Part shown: one piece after another, positions 22,423 to 34,649 of the stretch
Position numbering within the stretch: the stretch's first letter is position 1
Layout of the letters: every line of letters starts with the position of its first letter
Source of the DNA: Cladobotryum mycophilum
Taxonomy: Eukaryota; Ascomycota; Sordariomycetes; Hypocreales; Hypocreaceae
Direction: 5' to 3'
NCBI GenBank assembly: GCA_036429605.1
Contig: JAVFKD010000015.1
Span: forward strand, 891,421-955,420
Length of the DNA: 64,000 nt
Translations under genes and position numbers: made by a program
Notes under the pieces: model-generated
Databases searched by the model: none
The model's input: the letters and a program-made list of their open reading frames with translations, nothing else
Told to the model about the DNA's origin: nothing

Positions 22423-23683
22423 TCAGTCTTGCGAGTTACGTCCTTTCTTCAGACATTTTCCCTTCCTACCCACCTCCTCCCGAAGCCAGTTGAGGCGGGC
22501 TGAATCCTCAGCGTCAAAATTGAACCCGCCGTCCCAAAATCCGCAATTGATGTTGGGTGTCTCGCCGCGAACCTTGATTTGGTCTTGGGCTGCTCTATCT
22601 ACCGGTGGCAGGTCCTTGTTGCCTTGCTGAGTGTCAATTATGCTAGGTCCAGGAACGTGGTGGAAAAGCTCCGGGTTGACGGTCCAGCAACGCAGTCTAT
22701 AGTCACGGCAGCTGAGCAAGATTAAGACATCGTAGGCCTTGTGCCCGCCTCCTGGTGGCTCTTTGCTACCAAATTCTAGCAGACGGCGCGCGCCTTGGCG
22801 CGAGAGCGCATAACCAAATGTGCATAGCGGAAATACGGAGCGGTGGACGAGGCGCGTGTATTCGGCGACACCGAGGTTCTTCAGCAATGATGCTGTGAAC
22901 GGGTGCAGGTTGTCAGAATGCAGCATGGATGGATCTGTAAAGCTCGTGTGCGGTGTGGTTTCGAGATCATGGGGCTTAACGTGGCCGTCAACGAATTCAA
23001 TGTCCATGCCATGCCAGTAGTCGCCGCAATGGCCAAAATATAGCAAGTCCCAGCTCGCCGGGTCGCCGTATGGGTATTGTAGCGCATTGAGGTCTTGTGA
23101 TGCACTGCGGAGGAGGCGACGCAGGGCTGAGGATACAAGTGGTGCTTGGGTTGTACGAAGACGGATGTCCCAATCGACGTCGTCCTCGAGAAACAGCGCG
23201 GTTTCCGCTCCAGAATCGAGAAACCTAGATAGCCAGAAAGAACCCAGGTTAGCCATGCAGATTCAGATCTTGAGAATAAACAAGGTTTGTTTGCGGATTT
23301 CCCTACTGTTGCAGGGCGTGAATATGCCCGAGCCAGGCAAGCAGCGAACCCTTGCCGATGGATGAGTCTTTGGGTAGTCTAAAGTTGCGCTCATCGCTGT
23401 CCGTCCATTTTGGTTGCGCTGGAATATTCAGCTGCAATTCTGTGACATTGGCAGCCTGGATGATGCTCTTGCGACGTGGCGACCCATGCTGGGAAACGAC
23501 ATATATTCGGCCGAAACCAATGGTAGAATTGCTGCTGGATGTTACAAATCCGGTATCCGGCCCACCTTTCCGAGGGAACAAGGGTACTTTAGTTGGCCTG
23601 AAGAGCCAGGTGCAAAAGACAAGGGAAATGAACAGTATTGCCCTGGTTGTGCGCGGTCGCCAGTATGCTTTTAGAAAGAACAT
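22423..23683 (-). CDS. GT25-like glycosyltransferase, type II membrane protein
   Basis: Two exons (23683-23307 and 23224-22423, GT-AG) join as HALQQ/FLDSGAETA and give 392 residues. The N-terminus has a single membrane segment at about residues 14-29 (AILFISLVFCTWLF) after a short basic stretch, as in a Golgi signal anchor. The catalytic-domain landmark is ALFLEDDVDWD (about 135-145), the acidic motif of family 25 (LPS/collagen galactosyltransferase-type) enzymes. It is followed by WDLLYFGHCGD and FGYALSRQGARRLLEFG, typical of fungal members. The donor and acceptor sugars are unknown. The gene lies between relics and a mariner element but its frame is intact. Confidence 0.8.
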
Positions 23684-23880
23684 ATTGTCATCCGATTTCG
23701 AGCCGTTATGGTCATCAAAGGAGTGTGACGAAAGAGCTAAAGAGTGACCTGTTGCTGTCCGAAATTCGATAGCAACGCTTTAAAAATGGGCACTAGTGTT
23801 TGGTCTGGTCGTGTCTCTCCACAAATCACGCACAGTGCGATATTGGGCCCCAAGTCCCGCTCTGGACGACATGAAAGGTA

Positions 23881-25392
23881 CGGAGGTCCCCTTCAAAAGT
23901 AATGTCTAACGCTAAAACTAGAACCAAGCCCATTAGGGAATAGCGTCATACATTTTCTATGGCCTCTGTCCCCGACCCTCCTTATACTCGTTTCCACCTT
24001 CTAGCTTGATGATCTCTTCAATATGCCTTGGAATTCGTTCAATCTAGGCCTGAATAGCCGATTAAGGTATCTCTTTCCAAGCTGCCTCTTAAGCCCGAAT
24101 AGCTTCCTGACGGTTTTTTGAAGCCCTTTTTCTAGTAGTTTGTCTTTTTATTTAAGGCCAAGCTGGCTCGATAGCGTTAAGGTCCGGCGAATTGCTATAC
24201 TAAAGAAGGCGCCGAACCTTATGAAGATTAAAGAGCGGCTGTTAGGCTTAATGGCTATGTACCGGGGCTTTATCTTTTTGTACAATTGTATTTGGGCGTT
24301 TAATTTCATATTCCTTAGTAAACGGCAGTATCTTCGGGATTAAGATAATAGTTCTGTATTAATACCAATCGATCCCGTTACCTTAGCCTCGGCTAAGCTT
24401 ACTGTTTTTCGTATTCCATCGCTATTCAGGCTTTTTACCGGGTGTTTGGCGCTGTAGATTTAATTATTTTATACTATTCGAAATCTCCTATTAGGCTTTT
24501 ATAACTAGTTCCAATTTCTTATTCAATTAATTGATTTCTAGCTTAATAGCTTTTTTTCTTTAGTAATCTCTAGGCTCTAGTAATAGCAAGAACCTTTCTT
24601 ATTGTATAAAAAACAGCCCTAGAACATAAATTTAGATGCCCCTTTCTATCTTTCTCGAATACAGCTTTATATAAACGCTTCTTTCTTAGTCCGCCAAATC
24701 TAATAGCCTCTACACTAGTATAATAGAATAATAGAGGTCTTATCGGACTAAATAACGTTTTTCCAATCTTTTAGGCTCTAATTCTAATAATCAAGGCACT
24801 AGCATAATCGATCTTGCTTTATCTTATTCGTTAATCTAGGCTTCCTCGTTGGCTTGGTCTTTCGAAAACCAGCTTTCTTTAAAGCCCGCTAGACCGTTGT
24901 TTCTGATATTTGATAGCCTTCTAGGCTTAGTTGTCCAGTAATATTAGCATAGGTTTTTTCTCGGTTATAGCGATCTTTCCGTACTTTAACTGAAATAAGG
25001 TCTATAATAGCTTGGGTTTATTTTTTAGGCCTTCCTGATCTAGGGGCATCGATAACAAAGGCATCAGCAATTTTCATAGGCTTCAGCCCTGGATCAAAGC
25101 CTCGGGCAATTGCCCGGGTATAGATTCGATTAACTTGATGGACTGAGAGCCCTGTGGCTGCCGAGACCTCTACAGAGCTTTTCCCAGCTAATACCTTTAG
25201 CCCAACAACAATAGCCCAGGTAGCTATATCCGTATGATTATACATTTTGTCTTGTTGCTTGATAGATTATAATAGAATATAATAAAAGAGAGGATTTTAT
25301 GTATACAAATTATATGCGGGGTTTCCCAAAGATGACTCACGCTAATAGCTCTAGCGGCTTGGCATAGACATTACTTTTGAAGGGGACCTCCG
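23881..25392 (-). mobile_element. Tc1/mariner element with perfect 28 bp inverted ends
   Basis: The outer 28 bases are perfect inverted repeats: CGGAGGTCCCCTTCAAAAGT... at 23881-23908 and its complement ending at 25392. A TA dinucleotide flanks each side (23879-23880 and 25393-25394), as expected for this superfamily. Length is 1512 bp. The element carries a transposase relic on the minus strand. The ends are untouched while the interior is AT-rich with many stops, in keeping with RIP. I infer it is immobile by itself but could still be moved by a transposase acting from elsewhere. Confidence 0.9.
23970..25245 (-). pseudogene. Tc1/mariner transposase relic
   Basis: The first 75 codons are open (25245-25018) and hold a helix-turn-helix (MYNHTDIATWAIVVG, TGLSVHQVNRIYTRA, DAPRSGRPKK). 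Beyond that the frame is broken by many stops, yet the family order remains. Landmarks are a second HTH-like part near KVRKDRYNREKTYANI, then the catalytic remnant QKDKAPVHSH (usually QDNAPCH), NSPDLNAIEPAWP, and the C-terminal RIPRHIEEIIKLEGGNEYK. Several stops stand where the family has Trp (TGG to TAG), for example after NAIEPAWP, which is the expected RIP outcome. Confidence 0.85.
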
Positions 25393-25601
25393 TACACTGG
25401 GACCTAAAGATTTTACCATGTTCGGCACTGTGGGCTCTGGGCCTGCGGTGACTATCACTAGACGAGAAAGGCTACAAAAGAACCCCGTGACTTTGATTTG
25501 GTGGCAAATGCAAAGTTGTACACATACTCATCGACAACGCGCACATTTATGATTAGGCAAACCTTTGCACACATCGACAACGTCGCCAGCCCACAAACAT
25601 C

Positions 25602-25853
25602 ATGCTAGCTGCGAAAGGACACTTTCTCGCAACCCTACTCAATCTCGCCGCATCATGCGCAGCACGCAGTGCTGCTGATGTCGCTGCCATCCCAGCTGCA
25701 GCTGAACAGCAAGGGCCGATCGACGGGCTAAGCAACGGCCAACACCCCATGCAGAGCTGCTCTACTTTTTATCGCCTCGACGACGTGACGGAAATGAACG
25801 ATGAGATAAGACGGTGTTTGATACCCTCTGCGCCTGGAAGTTTAAAAGCATAA
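25602..25853 (+). CDS. small possible secreted protein (tentative)
   Basis: The ATG at 25602 opens an 83-residue frame that starts like a signal peptide (MLAAKGHFLATLLNLAASCAARSA), with a possible cleavage after Ala-rich residues and then a polar tail of about 55 residues with two Cys. The overlapping frame 25814-26062 could be a following exon through an intron that I cannot fix, so the C-terminus is uncertain. No family is recognised. It sits between a mariner element and the RIP block, a typical place for lineage-specific secreted proteins, but chance cannot be excluded. Confidence 0.3.
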   Translation: MLAAKGHFLATLLNLAASCAARSAADVAAIPAAAEQQGPIDGLSNGQHPMQSCSTFYRLDDVTEMNDEIRRCLIPSAPGSLKA

Positions 25854-26760
25854 AGACGCCGAACGTGGGCAGGGTCAACAGCACAAGGACCGAGCTGAGA
25901 CGAATCATTTACGCAGCCAGTGGATCTCGGAACAGTTCAACGATAAGACTTAAGCATAGCTGCTTAGAGCCAACAGCAACAACCACATTCGCAAATCTCA
26001 GAGTGGTGCGGCTTTGGGAAGTTAAAGTCAATCCCTTTGAGAGGAGGAACGGATCGATTTAGCAGGAAGTTTTGGTAGAAGAACTCTAGGCCTAGCAACG
26101 GGTATCTATATCACCCAACACAGAGTGTGATGCGAGCATCAATGTCTTCCGTTTCATCATGTTCACTCGCCCAGAAGCACGCACCCTACATCGCAAGCGT
26201 CAATGTTATGCTGGGCTGGTACCCCTAAAACCATCTAAGTAGTAATATGACCCTCCTTTTTGGAAATTATTCCTTTTTTATTGTTACATGGTTCGCCATC
26301 CTAATGCCACACAACGTATGACGATCCACTTGCTTGACTGAACATCTGAATTTTAACTTCAAAAAGCAAAAGAACCAAAAGAACCAGATCCATAATCCGG
26401 GTGCCTTCGGTCATTGTCTTGAGCCGCAATTGAGCAACTAATCGAGCAACTAATCGAGTTTGCTATACTAATAATTGAAGGAAGATGTATGCTATGCAAT
26501 TAAACACTTCGAGCTCTTAGATTCAACACTGGCACATTTCACATGTGTCATGTGCTTCACTCTCATTGATGAGGAGTATGTAGCATGGGATAAGCCTCCA
26601 ATCATGTCAACGACTTAATAAGCTCGTCTTCAATGGGCTTCAGGGCGATCAGATTGGACTTTGAATGATTGGACTTCAATCTGATGATCTGATAAGACTT
26701 AGAGTGCCCCACCACAACACCGTGACCATCCCAAGACGGTACGGGTTTTACACCAAAACA
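25854..26760. other. boundary of the RIP block, no gene seen
   Basis: GC-normal DNA that changes abruptly to very AT-rich at about 26760-26800. A small tandem GAGCAACTAATC occurs twice at about 26432-26457. I see no coding or RNA gene. Confidence 0.4.
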
Positions 26761-27200
26761 ATTACTTTTTAGATGACTATAAAACCACCCAACTAAGCCT
26801 AATTTGGCCTAATTTAATTTTATAAATAGTTTAAAGGCTATATATTTTTTAAAATATATTAAAAAAATTATAAGATTATTTATTTCTTTAGTTTAGTAAG
26901 TATTAAATACTTTAAAATTTAAAATATAAATAATTAACATTAAATAATATTAAAAGTTATAAAATATTATTATAATAAAAGAATATAATATAATTAGGTT
27001 TTATTGAATATATATTTAAAAACCTTAAACTTATAAATATATAATATAATTAATTATAAATATTTTAAAAGTTTAAGTATTTTATTAAATAAAAAGTATT
27101 AAATAATATTTTAATAATAAAATACTTAAGTTTAATATAAAAAGAGATTAATATTTTATTATTATAAATAAATATAAATATATTTATATATAATTATTTA

Positions 27201-27360
27201 ACATAATCCACAAGCGAGTGTGCCAGACAAGCGAGTATACCACTTAAGTATCTTTTACTAGGGTTATATACTAAAAAATACTTAAAGCATATTTATACTA
27301 TTTATTACCGATAGTATTAAGAAAGTATATAATAGTATACTCGCTTGTCTAATATACTTA
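27201..27360. mobile_element. short TA-inserting MITE, right end truncated
   Basis: The left end follows TA and reads ACATAATCCACAAGCGAG, then a second AGACAAGCGAGTATACC. The right arm is its complement (AGACAAGCGAGTATAC on the reverse strand), but it stops before the outermost 15 or so bases, exactly where the LTR at 27361 begins. The LTR insertion or a later deletion removed the right terminus. There is no coding capacity. Confidence 0.75.
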
Positions 27361-27839
27361 TGTTAAAATGAGCTAGTTAATACCCTATTAATTAGGTCCT
27401 AATAATAAGAAACAATAAGACTATTGTTTCTATTGTTCTCTAAGCTATTCTAGCCTATTCCAGTAAATTCTAACAATAAACAATAATCCTATTGTTTCTA
27501 TTATTCTATAGGCTATTCTAGCTTATTCTATTACTTTCTATGCCCTATTTATATTTCCTATATATAATAGATAGATTCCTATCTTCTAGTTAATTAATAA
27601 ATCAAATACAACATCTTATCTTAACTTATCTTTTCTTTTTTAGCCTTAGTAGCTAACTAATCCTATAAACCTAACCTTATTAGGAATTAGCTCGTTAAAA
27701 TACTTATTCTTCCCTAAGCTTCTAGAAGGACTAACCGAGCCTTCTAGATCAAACTATAATAGCTTATATAAGCTATTACTAAGCTTGTTACTTATTGCTA
27801 TAAGGAATTTTATGCCTAAGAGGCTACTTCCTTTTAACA
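27361..27839 (+). repeat. LTR family B copy, plus orientation
   Basis: Starts TGTTAAAATGAGCTAGTTAA and ends CTACTTCCTTTTAACA, so it has TG...CA ends. It matches the copies at 28356-28816 (inverted), 34170-34649 (inverted) and 44278-44755 (direct). This copy is strongly AT-shifted relative to the 34170 copy. The flanking 5-mers differ, so this is not a clean solo insertion. Confidence 0.85.
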
Positions 27840-28355
27840 ATTAGTTATAGTCTAAATAAATACCTAGTAAACAATAAAAAAAGCATTAAGTAATCGATAG
27901 AAGAGGAATAATAATAACCTAAACGGGTATAATAATAGATAATAATTAAGATTAAGAAAAAAGCAATAATAAGGCATTGAAAAGGCAAGGTATATTTAAA
28001 GAAAATAAAGAAAAGTATTATAGTAAGAGCGGGGTAATAAAAATATATAAGCGTATAATATAAGCCTGCTAAGGCAGGGTACTATTACCTAGACAATTAA
28101 AATAATAAACTAAAAACAGCTATTATTAAAGAAAGGAAATAATTATAATAGGATTATTAAACAGAGCATTAGGTATATATACCTTACGTAACGCTAGGGT
28201 CTTAATAGGCTTACGTTCATGGATCGCAGTATATAACTCTTAGACTTACTAAGCTTTAGTCTTGCAATATAATTGACCCTACCTGACCTTATAAGCTTTC
28301 TACCTAATCGTCCAAGTTACTATTCTCCAATAACATTTAAAAGAATATTAATATT

Positions 28356-28816
28356 TATTAAAAAGAAGTAGCCTCTCAGGCATAAAATTCCTTATAGCAA
28401 TAAGTAACAAACTTAATAATAGCTTGATCTAGAAGACTTGGTCAGTCCTTCTAAAAGCTCAGGGAAGAATAAGTATTTTAACGAGCTAATTCTCAATAAG
28501 GTTAGGCTTATAGGATTAGTTAGCCACTAAGGCTAAAAGAGAAAAAGATAGATTAAGATAAGATATTATATTTGATTTACTAATTAACTAGAAGACAGGA
28601 ATCTATCTACTATATATAAGAAATATAAGTGGGGTATAGAAAGTAAAAGAATAAGCTAGAATAGCCTATAGAACAATAGAAACAATAGGATTATTATCTA
28701 TTATTAGAACCTACTGGAATAGGCTAGAATAGCTTAGAGAACAATAGAAACAATAGTCTTATTGTTTCTTATTATTAGGACCTAATTAATAGGGTATTAA
28801 CTAGTTCATTTTAACA
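28356..28816 (-). repeat. LTR family B copy, minus orientation
   Basis: Reverse-complement copy of the LTR at 27361. Its end has decayed from TGTTAAAAGG to TATTAAAAAG, and about 18 bases are missing compared with the other copies (the TATATAAGCTATTATAGT portion). It lies 516 bases from the plus-oriented copy, so the two form an inverted rather than a direct pair. No target duplication is visible. Confidence 0.8.
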
Positions 28817-28832
28817 AGCTTTTATAACTATT

Positions 28833-29007
28833 TGTAATAATACCTTATAAGATCACCAGGTAAGCAAGATAAAAACATAGGTATTATATTATATATAAGC
28901 TTAAGCTTATGCGTTTAACTATTGTACAAAAGACATATAACTTATACAGGATTACCCTGTATCTCTATTATATTATGCGTCTAAGTAATCTTTAGGATAG
29001 TATTATA
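28833..29007 (-). repeat. 3' LTR of the Gypsy element
   Basis: A 175 bp copy ending (on the element's strand) GGTATTATTACA. It shares ATAAGCTTAAGCTTATGCG with the 5' LTR at 38523-38697 and differs from it mostly by transitions. Confidence 0.85.
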
Positions 29008-30060
29008 ATTTTCTTTTCTTTATAATAACCGTCTCGGTTACTTAAAACATTAATTAAGACCCTATACATTTTAAAATATATCTTAAATATATATACTTTT
29101 TATATTTTTTTATAACTATTTTTATTATAATTTAATTATAATTTTTTTAATTTTTTTATAGTTTAATAATATTTTTTAAGGATATTTAATATTAAATTAT
29201 ATTTATTCTATTTCTAAGATAAGTAATAAAATGTTTTAAAGTAATTTAATTATAATATAATAAAATTAGTATTTAAATATAGATTATTTAATAAATAAAA
29301 TCTTAACCTTAACCTATAGTATTATTAATACTTTTATATAAGAAAGTATAGGATTATAGGAATATTATTATACTTTTTAAAAAGGATCTTAAGTAAGTTT
29401 ATGTATTGGTTCGAAAAGTAAATATTCTTTTATATAGTATATACTTTTCTTAATTAAGAATTACTTGCCTTACCCGTCTATAATTAATAATCTAAAGAAA
29501 GAAATTAATAAGATAAATATTAATAAATTAAATATTAATAATATAAAGTTTATTAGTACTTATTCTATAAGTCTTATTAAATACTTTAAGTTTTCTTTAA
29601 TTAAGAGTAAACTAGCTCTTAAGAAAACGTTTAATCCTATAAGTAATAAGATTAGAGTTTATAATATTTTATTAATATTATATAATTTAATCTTAGTACA
29701 TTTATCTATAACTTATATTTTTTTTATTATAATTTAAATTCTAAAAAATAAATAACCTAGATAAAAAGATAGATTTTCTTTTAATACCTAGGATATAAAT
29801 CGTTTATAGTATATGTATTATTTACGATTATAAGTATATAATTAGGTTATATATTATAAAAACATAAAATATCCTTTTAAGTTTTTTTTTATATATTATA
29901 TTTTTATAAAGTAAGTATAGTCTTATTATATGTTTTATTATATTAATAAGTAAATATATAAAACTATAAGTATTTTTAACTTTTATATAATTTGCTTATA
30001 TTTTTAGTATTTTTAATAGCTTTTTTTAGATTATTATTATAATATCTAGAGATTAAGATA

Positions 30061-31931
30061 ACGTATTCCATAAGCGAGTGTGCCACACAAGCGAGTGTGC
30101 CACCCTCCACCACCACATCTACCTCTATTACAATATATTAAATTCCTTAACGATCTTAAATAGCATTACCTTTATATAAAAGTAAAATTATTATAGCTTT
30201 TAAAGCTTTTAAAAAAGACCTAGATTTAAGTCTTAGAGCTATAGAAAAGATCTATAATATTAATTGTATAACTTTAAGTCAGCGTCGCGTTAGATAGCCT
30301 TTATAATACAATATAAAAACCAATTTAATAAATCTTATAGAATTAAAAGAAAAGACTATACTTAAGCATATAATTAACCTATTTACACAATCATTTTCTC
30401 CTAGATTATATAATATTAAAAAAATAACTAATCATCTACTATATATACATAATGCATTACTAATTAACAAAAACTAAATATTAAACTTTATTAAACGCTA
30501 GCTAAAGCTCTATATATACTAGGCTTATAAATATAATTATTAAAAAGCTAAATATAAAAACCTAATACTTATTAGCGTTTAGTTTAAGCTTATATAGAAT
30601 ATTAAGGCTAAATATAAGGTCTTTAATAATACTTTTTATAACTTTAATAAAACTAGCTTTATAATAGGTATTATCTTTTTAAGCATAGTAATTATAACTT
30701 TAAAAAGCTATATAAAAGCTAAATTATCTTAGCCTAATAATCGAGAATAAGCAACTATAATCTAAGGTATTAATAGAATAAGTTAAGTAATACTATTATT
30801 TATTATTTTTATTATATAATATTATTTTAAAAATTAGTATTAAAAGTATAATCTTTTAGTAGATTAGTATATTATAATAATAAAAAATAGCTAGACTATT
30901 AATAAGATTAGCTTAGATTAGATTAAGTATTTTAATTATTATATAACTTTTTATATAAAAAGGATCTATCGAATATTTATCCTTAATAGTTATAAAAGCT
31001 ATTATTTAATAGTATTTAAGCTTTATTATAAAAAGTATAAGATTATTATAGTTTATATACTTTCTTATTTTTTATATTTCTTTTAATTATTAAATATTAA
31101 TTATTTTAGGCTATTAAAGTAAATATATAATTAATAAATTAAAAAGTTAATGTATATGTATATTATATATATTAGTAAACTTAAGTTTTTTTATACCTTT
31201 TATATAATATTTTTTATTATAATTAATAAAAAGAATATTAAAAAAGATTTTAAAAAAGCTAGTTTATTATTATTTAATCCATAGAGTATTCTTTTAATGC
31301 TTAATATAAAGTTATAAACATCAATACTTTTAAAAACATTACTTTAATCTATATAATCTTAAGTCTCTAAAACACTAAAGAATATATATAAGGTTATCTT
31401 ATAATTAAAATATATAAAGAATTATATCTTTACTTATTAAAATAGCTTTTTAACTATAATATTAACTATAATTAATTAATTTATAAAGGGTATAATAGTA
31501 ATTATATATTAAATAATACTTTTATGTAAAGAGGTCTTTGAATTTTATGTAGTAAATAAGGCATTAAGTAAGCGCCGTAGAGCAAAAAAACTTATATACG
31601 ACTTAGAGATATACTTACTGTTTAAGAAAGAATCGATTAATTGGATCAAAAGGATATAAATAAGTAAATTAAGTAGGAGAGGCGGTAAAGAAAGTCTGTT
31701 TATATAAAGGCTTCGTGTTATAGTAAGTGTAATAAGACTAGCCATAATATGTGAACCTATAAGAAAATATAATTAAGTAAAAAATATAATTATTTTTTTT
31801 TAATACTATTATAATAACTAGATATTTAATATAGATTTAAGAAGTATTAAAAGCTGATTTTGTTTTTTTCTACACGAGGTGGTAAGGGGTGGCACACTCG
31901 CTTGTGTGGCACACTCGCTTATGGAATACGT
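30061..31931 (+). mobile_element. Fot/pogo-type DNA transposon, full length, decayed
   Basis: 1871 bp with inverted ends of about 45 bp starting ACGTATTCCATAAGCGAGTG, flanked by TA on both sides (30059-30060 and 31932-31933). Just inside the terminus the motif AAGCGAGTGTGCCAC occurs twice in tandem. The interior translates, with many stops, into a pogo/Fot transposase. Near the N-terminus the remnants are KAFKKDLDLSLRA and KIYNINCITLSQRR-like. The C-terminus retains RRRAKKTYIRLRD, then a zinc-knuckle-like SKCNKTSHN. It lies inside the Gypsy element, so it is younger than that element. Confidence 0.88.
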
Positions 31932-33399
31932 TAATCTTTTTCTTTTATTAAGTTTTGCCTATAAGTTCTATAATTTCTAGTAAAATAATAAAGATAATAA
32001 TAGAATTATTAAATTTTTTTAAAAGATAATAAATAAGACTTATTATTAAAGGAGTTTAGTCTAAAGTAAATCTCTTGTGCTTTCTTCTAGCTTACTAAAA
32101 TGTTTTCTAATACCAAAACCTAATATTACTACCACTAGAATATTATTAGTAATAAAAAAGTTAAATAATATATTATTTTTTCTTATTTAATTATTTTATA
32201 ACTTATTAATAATAAATTTTAAAATACCTAGACTATATATAACTAGGCCTATAAATCCTATTAATAAGAATTAAATACTTAAATCTAATTATTTTTTTAT
32301 AATACTATATATATTTTTAAATTAATCGTATAATTATTATTAATAAACCCTTAAGCTAATTTCTATTATAAAATAATATAAATTCTTTTTACGTTTTTGT
32401 CTTTGCTTTAATAATACTAATTATATTTTTTAATAAAATACTATAGTCTCTTTTAAGCGAGATATTATATAGGCCTTAATAGGAGATTCTTGTAATAAGA
32501 ATAATAAAAAAAGTAAAAGAATAATAGATAAAAACAGTTTAGGATTATATAAATCAGTTTTTAATTATTTCATTTTAATATTAAAGAAAATTATAAATAT
32601 ATTATTATAGTATCTTAGAGTTTTACTTTTATAAATAAGATTTTTATTTTATTTTTGTATATATATTTTTTTATTATAATCTTTTTACTTAAAGTTTTTA
32701 ATATTTTCTAATAACTTTTTATATATTTTCTATATATTTTTTATAAATCTATTTATTATATTTTATTAACTATTTTTTTTATTTTATTAAATAAAAGGTT
32801 TTAGATTTGCTTTTTTTTAAATTCTTAACTAATTTAATTTTTTATTTATTAAAGTTATTTAACTTTAGTATTAATAATTAGCTTTTTTTATTTAAAAGTT
32901 ACTAGGTCTATAGTTTTAATAAATTAATATAAAAAACATTATATAGATTACTATACTTTAAGGGTAAAGTTATTTTATATACTTAGTTTTTAATTTATTT
33001 AAGTATTTATAATAATCTTAAATAGTAAGGTATTAATTTTTATTATTTCTTTTTAAACCTAAAATTTTTTATAGATAATCCCACTAAATTGTCTATTTTA
33101 ATATATTACTTTTTATAATATAAATTATAATTTCTTGCTTATCTTTTAACTATAATACTCTAGTAATCCTATAGTTTTTATTTAAGTTAATATAATTTTT
33201 CTATATAAGCCTTTATATTTAGGACCTTCTCTTAAAAAGTATTATCCTTAATGTTTAGACGGAATTTTAGAATATAACCTATTAATGCTTTAAAAGAAAA
33301 TATACTTATTATTATATTTTTAATAGTATTTATAATATACTATACTTTTATTAATAATTATAATTATATTAATAATATATTACCTATAAAATATTATAA

Positions 33400-33790
33400 A
33401 TAATACTTAATAGATTAATTTATTCTTTTTATTTATTTATTTATTTAAAAATAAAAAATAATTAATAAATGTTTTTGAATTTTTATATAAAAATAAATTA
33501 ATAACTAAAATTTACTTATAAATAAAGATCCTTTATTAAATATAATTCCTTATAAAGATCTTAAAAACTATAGTTTAACTTTTATATAAAATAATTCAGT
33601 TAGTTTATTTACTATAATTATTATAAAGATTAAAAAAAATATATATATATATTTAATGTATTAATTAATAATTATTAATATAGTATTAATTTTTTTATTA
33701 TTAAATAAGACTATTAGAAGTCTTATTATAAAATCCATTAATAGTTTTTTTATTAGTTAACTAGGAAGCGAGAGTGATTTAAGTTTTTTT
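33400..33790 (-). pseudogene. Gypsy integrase remnant
   Basis: Minus-strand pieces such as ELYLIKDLYL, KFKNIY, LFFIFK and INLLSIIY correspond in order to the integrase core, where SDRGSLF, LGIKRxLSTAFHPQTDGQTE and MNQxLExYLR are expected. The frame is broken throughout. Confidence 0.6.
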
Positions 33791-34169
33791 TATAGTTTAT
33801 GTTTTTTAATTATAATTCTTATATAAATTAAATATTCTTAAATATATTCCTTAATATCTTTTCTTATATTTTTTTAATAGAATTTTTTTTATAATAACTC
33901 TTTTATTTATGATTTTCTAAAATAACCTACTAGGGGATTATTATAATAAAAAAATAATAGTTCTTAACGAATTATTATTTCTTCTAGGATATAAATATAA
34001 TTCTAATAAGTAATTAGATTATTATACCCTATAGCCCACTTTAGGTTCTTTATAAGAAAATTAGAGTTTTTTTAACATTAGAGTTCAGGATTTTTTTTTT
34101 AATCTTACTATAATAATTTTAATAATAGTTTTTTTATATTATTATTAAAAAAGTATTAGTAAAGATAGC

Positions 34170-34649
34170 TGTTAAAAGGAAGTAGCCTCTCAGGCATAAA
34201 ATTCCTTATAGCAATAAGTAACAAGCTTAGTAATAGCTTATATAAGCTATTATAGTTTGATCTAGAAGGCTCGGTCAGTCCTTCTAGAAGCTCAGGGAAG
34301 AATAAGTATCTTAACGAGCTAATTCCCAATAAGGTTAGGCTTGTGGGATTAGTTAGCCACTAAGGCTAAAAGAGGAAAAGATAGGTTGAGATAAGATGTT
34401 GTATTTGATCTACTGACTAACTAGAAGACAGGAATCTATCTACTATATATAGGAAATATAAGTGGGGCATAGAAAGTAAAAGAATAAACTAGAATAGCCT
34501 ATAGAACAATAGAAACAATAGGATTATTGTCTATTGTTAGAACCTACTGGAATAGGCTAGAATAGCCTAGAGAACAATAGGAACAATAGTCTTATTGTTT
34601 CTTATTGTTAGGAACTAATTAATAGGGTATTAACTAGTTCATTTTAACA
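34170..34649 (-). repeat. solo LTR (family B) with 5 bp target duplication
   Basis: 480 bp with complete TG...CA ends and flanking direct repeat ATAGC (34165-34169 and 34650-34654). No internal retroelement sequence adjoins it, so it is a solo LTR left by recombination between two LTRs. It is the least AT-shifted of the four family copies. It sits between the RT and integrase remnants of the Gypsy element. Confidence 0.92.

Noticed and set aside
25018..25245. Intact small HTH protein gene
   Set aside because: It is the open 5' part of a Tc1/mariner transposase whose remaining domains continue with stops in the same orientation. It is listed as part of the relic.
29465..29737. 90-residue open frame in the AT-rich block
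   Set aside because: It is Asn/Ile/Lys-rich as expected from base composition. It lies inside the decayed Gypsy element and shows no family pattern.
31545..31745. 66-residue minus-strand frame
   Set aside because: It is antisense to the Fot transposase C-terminal remnant, which is readable on the plus strand.
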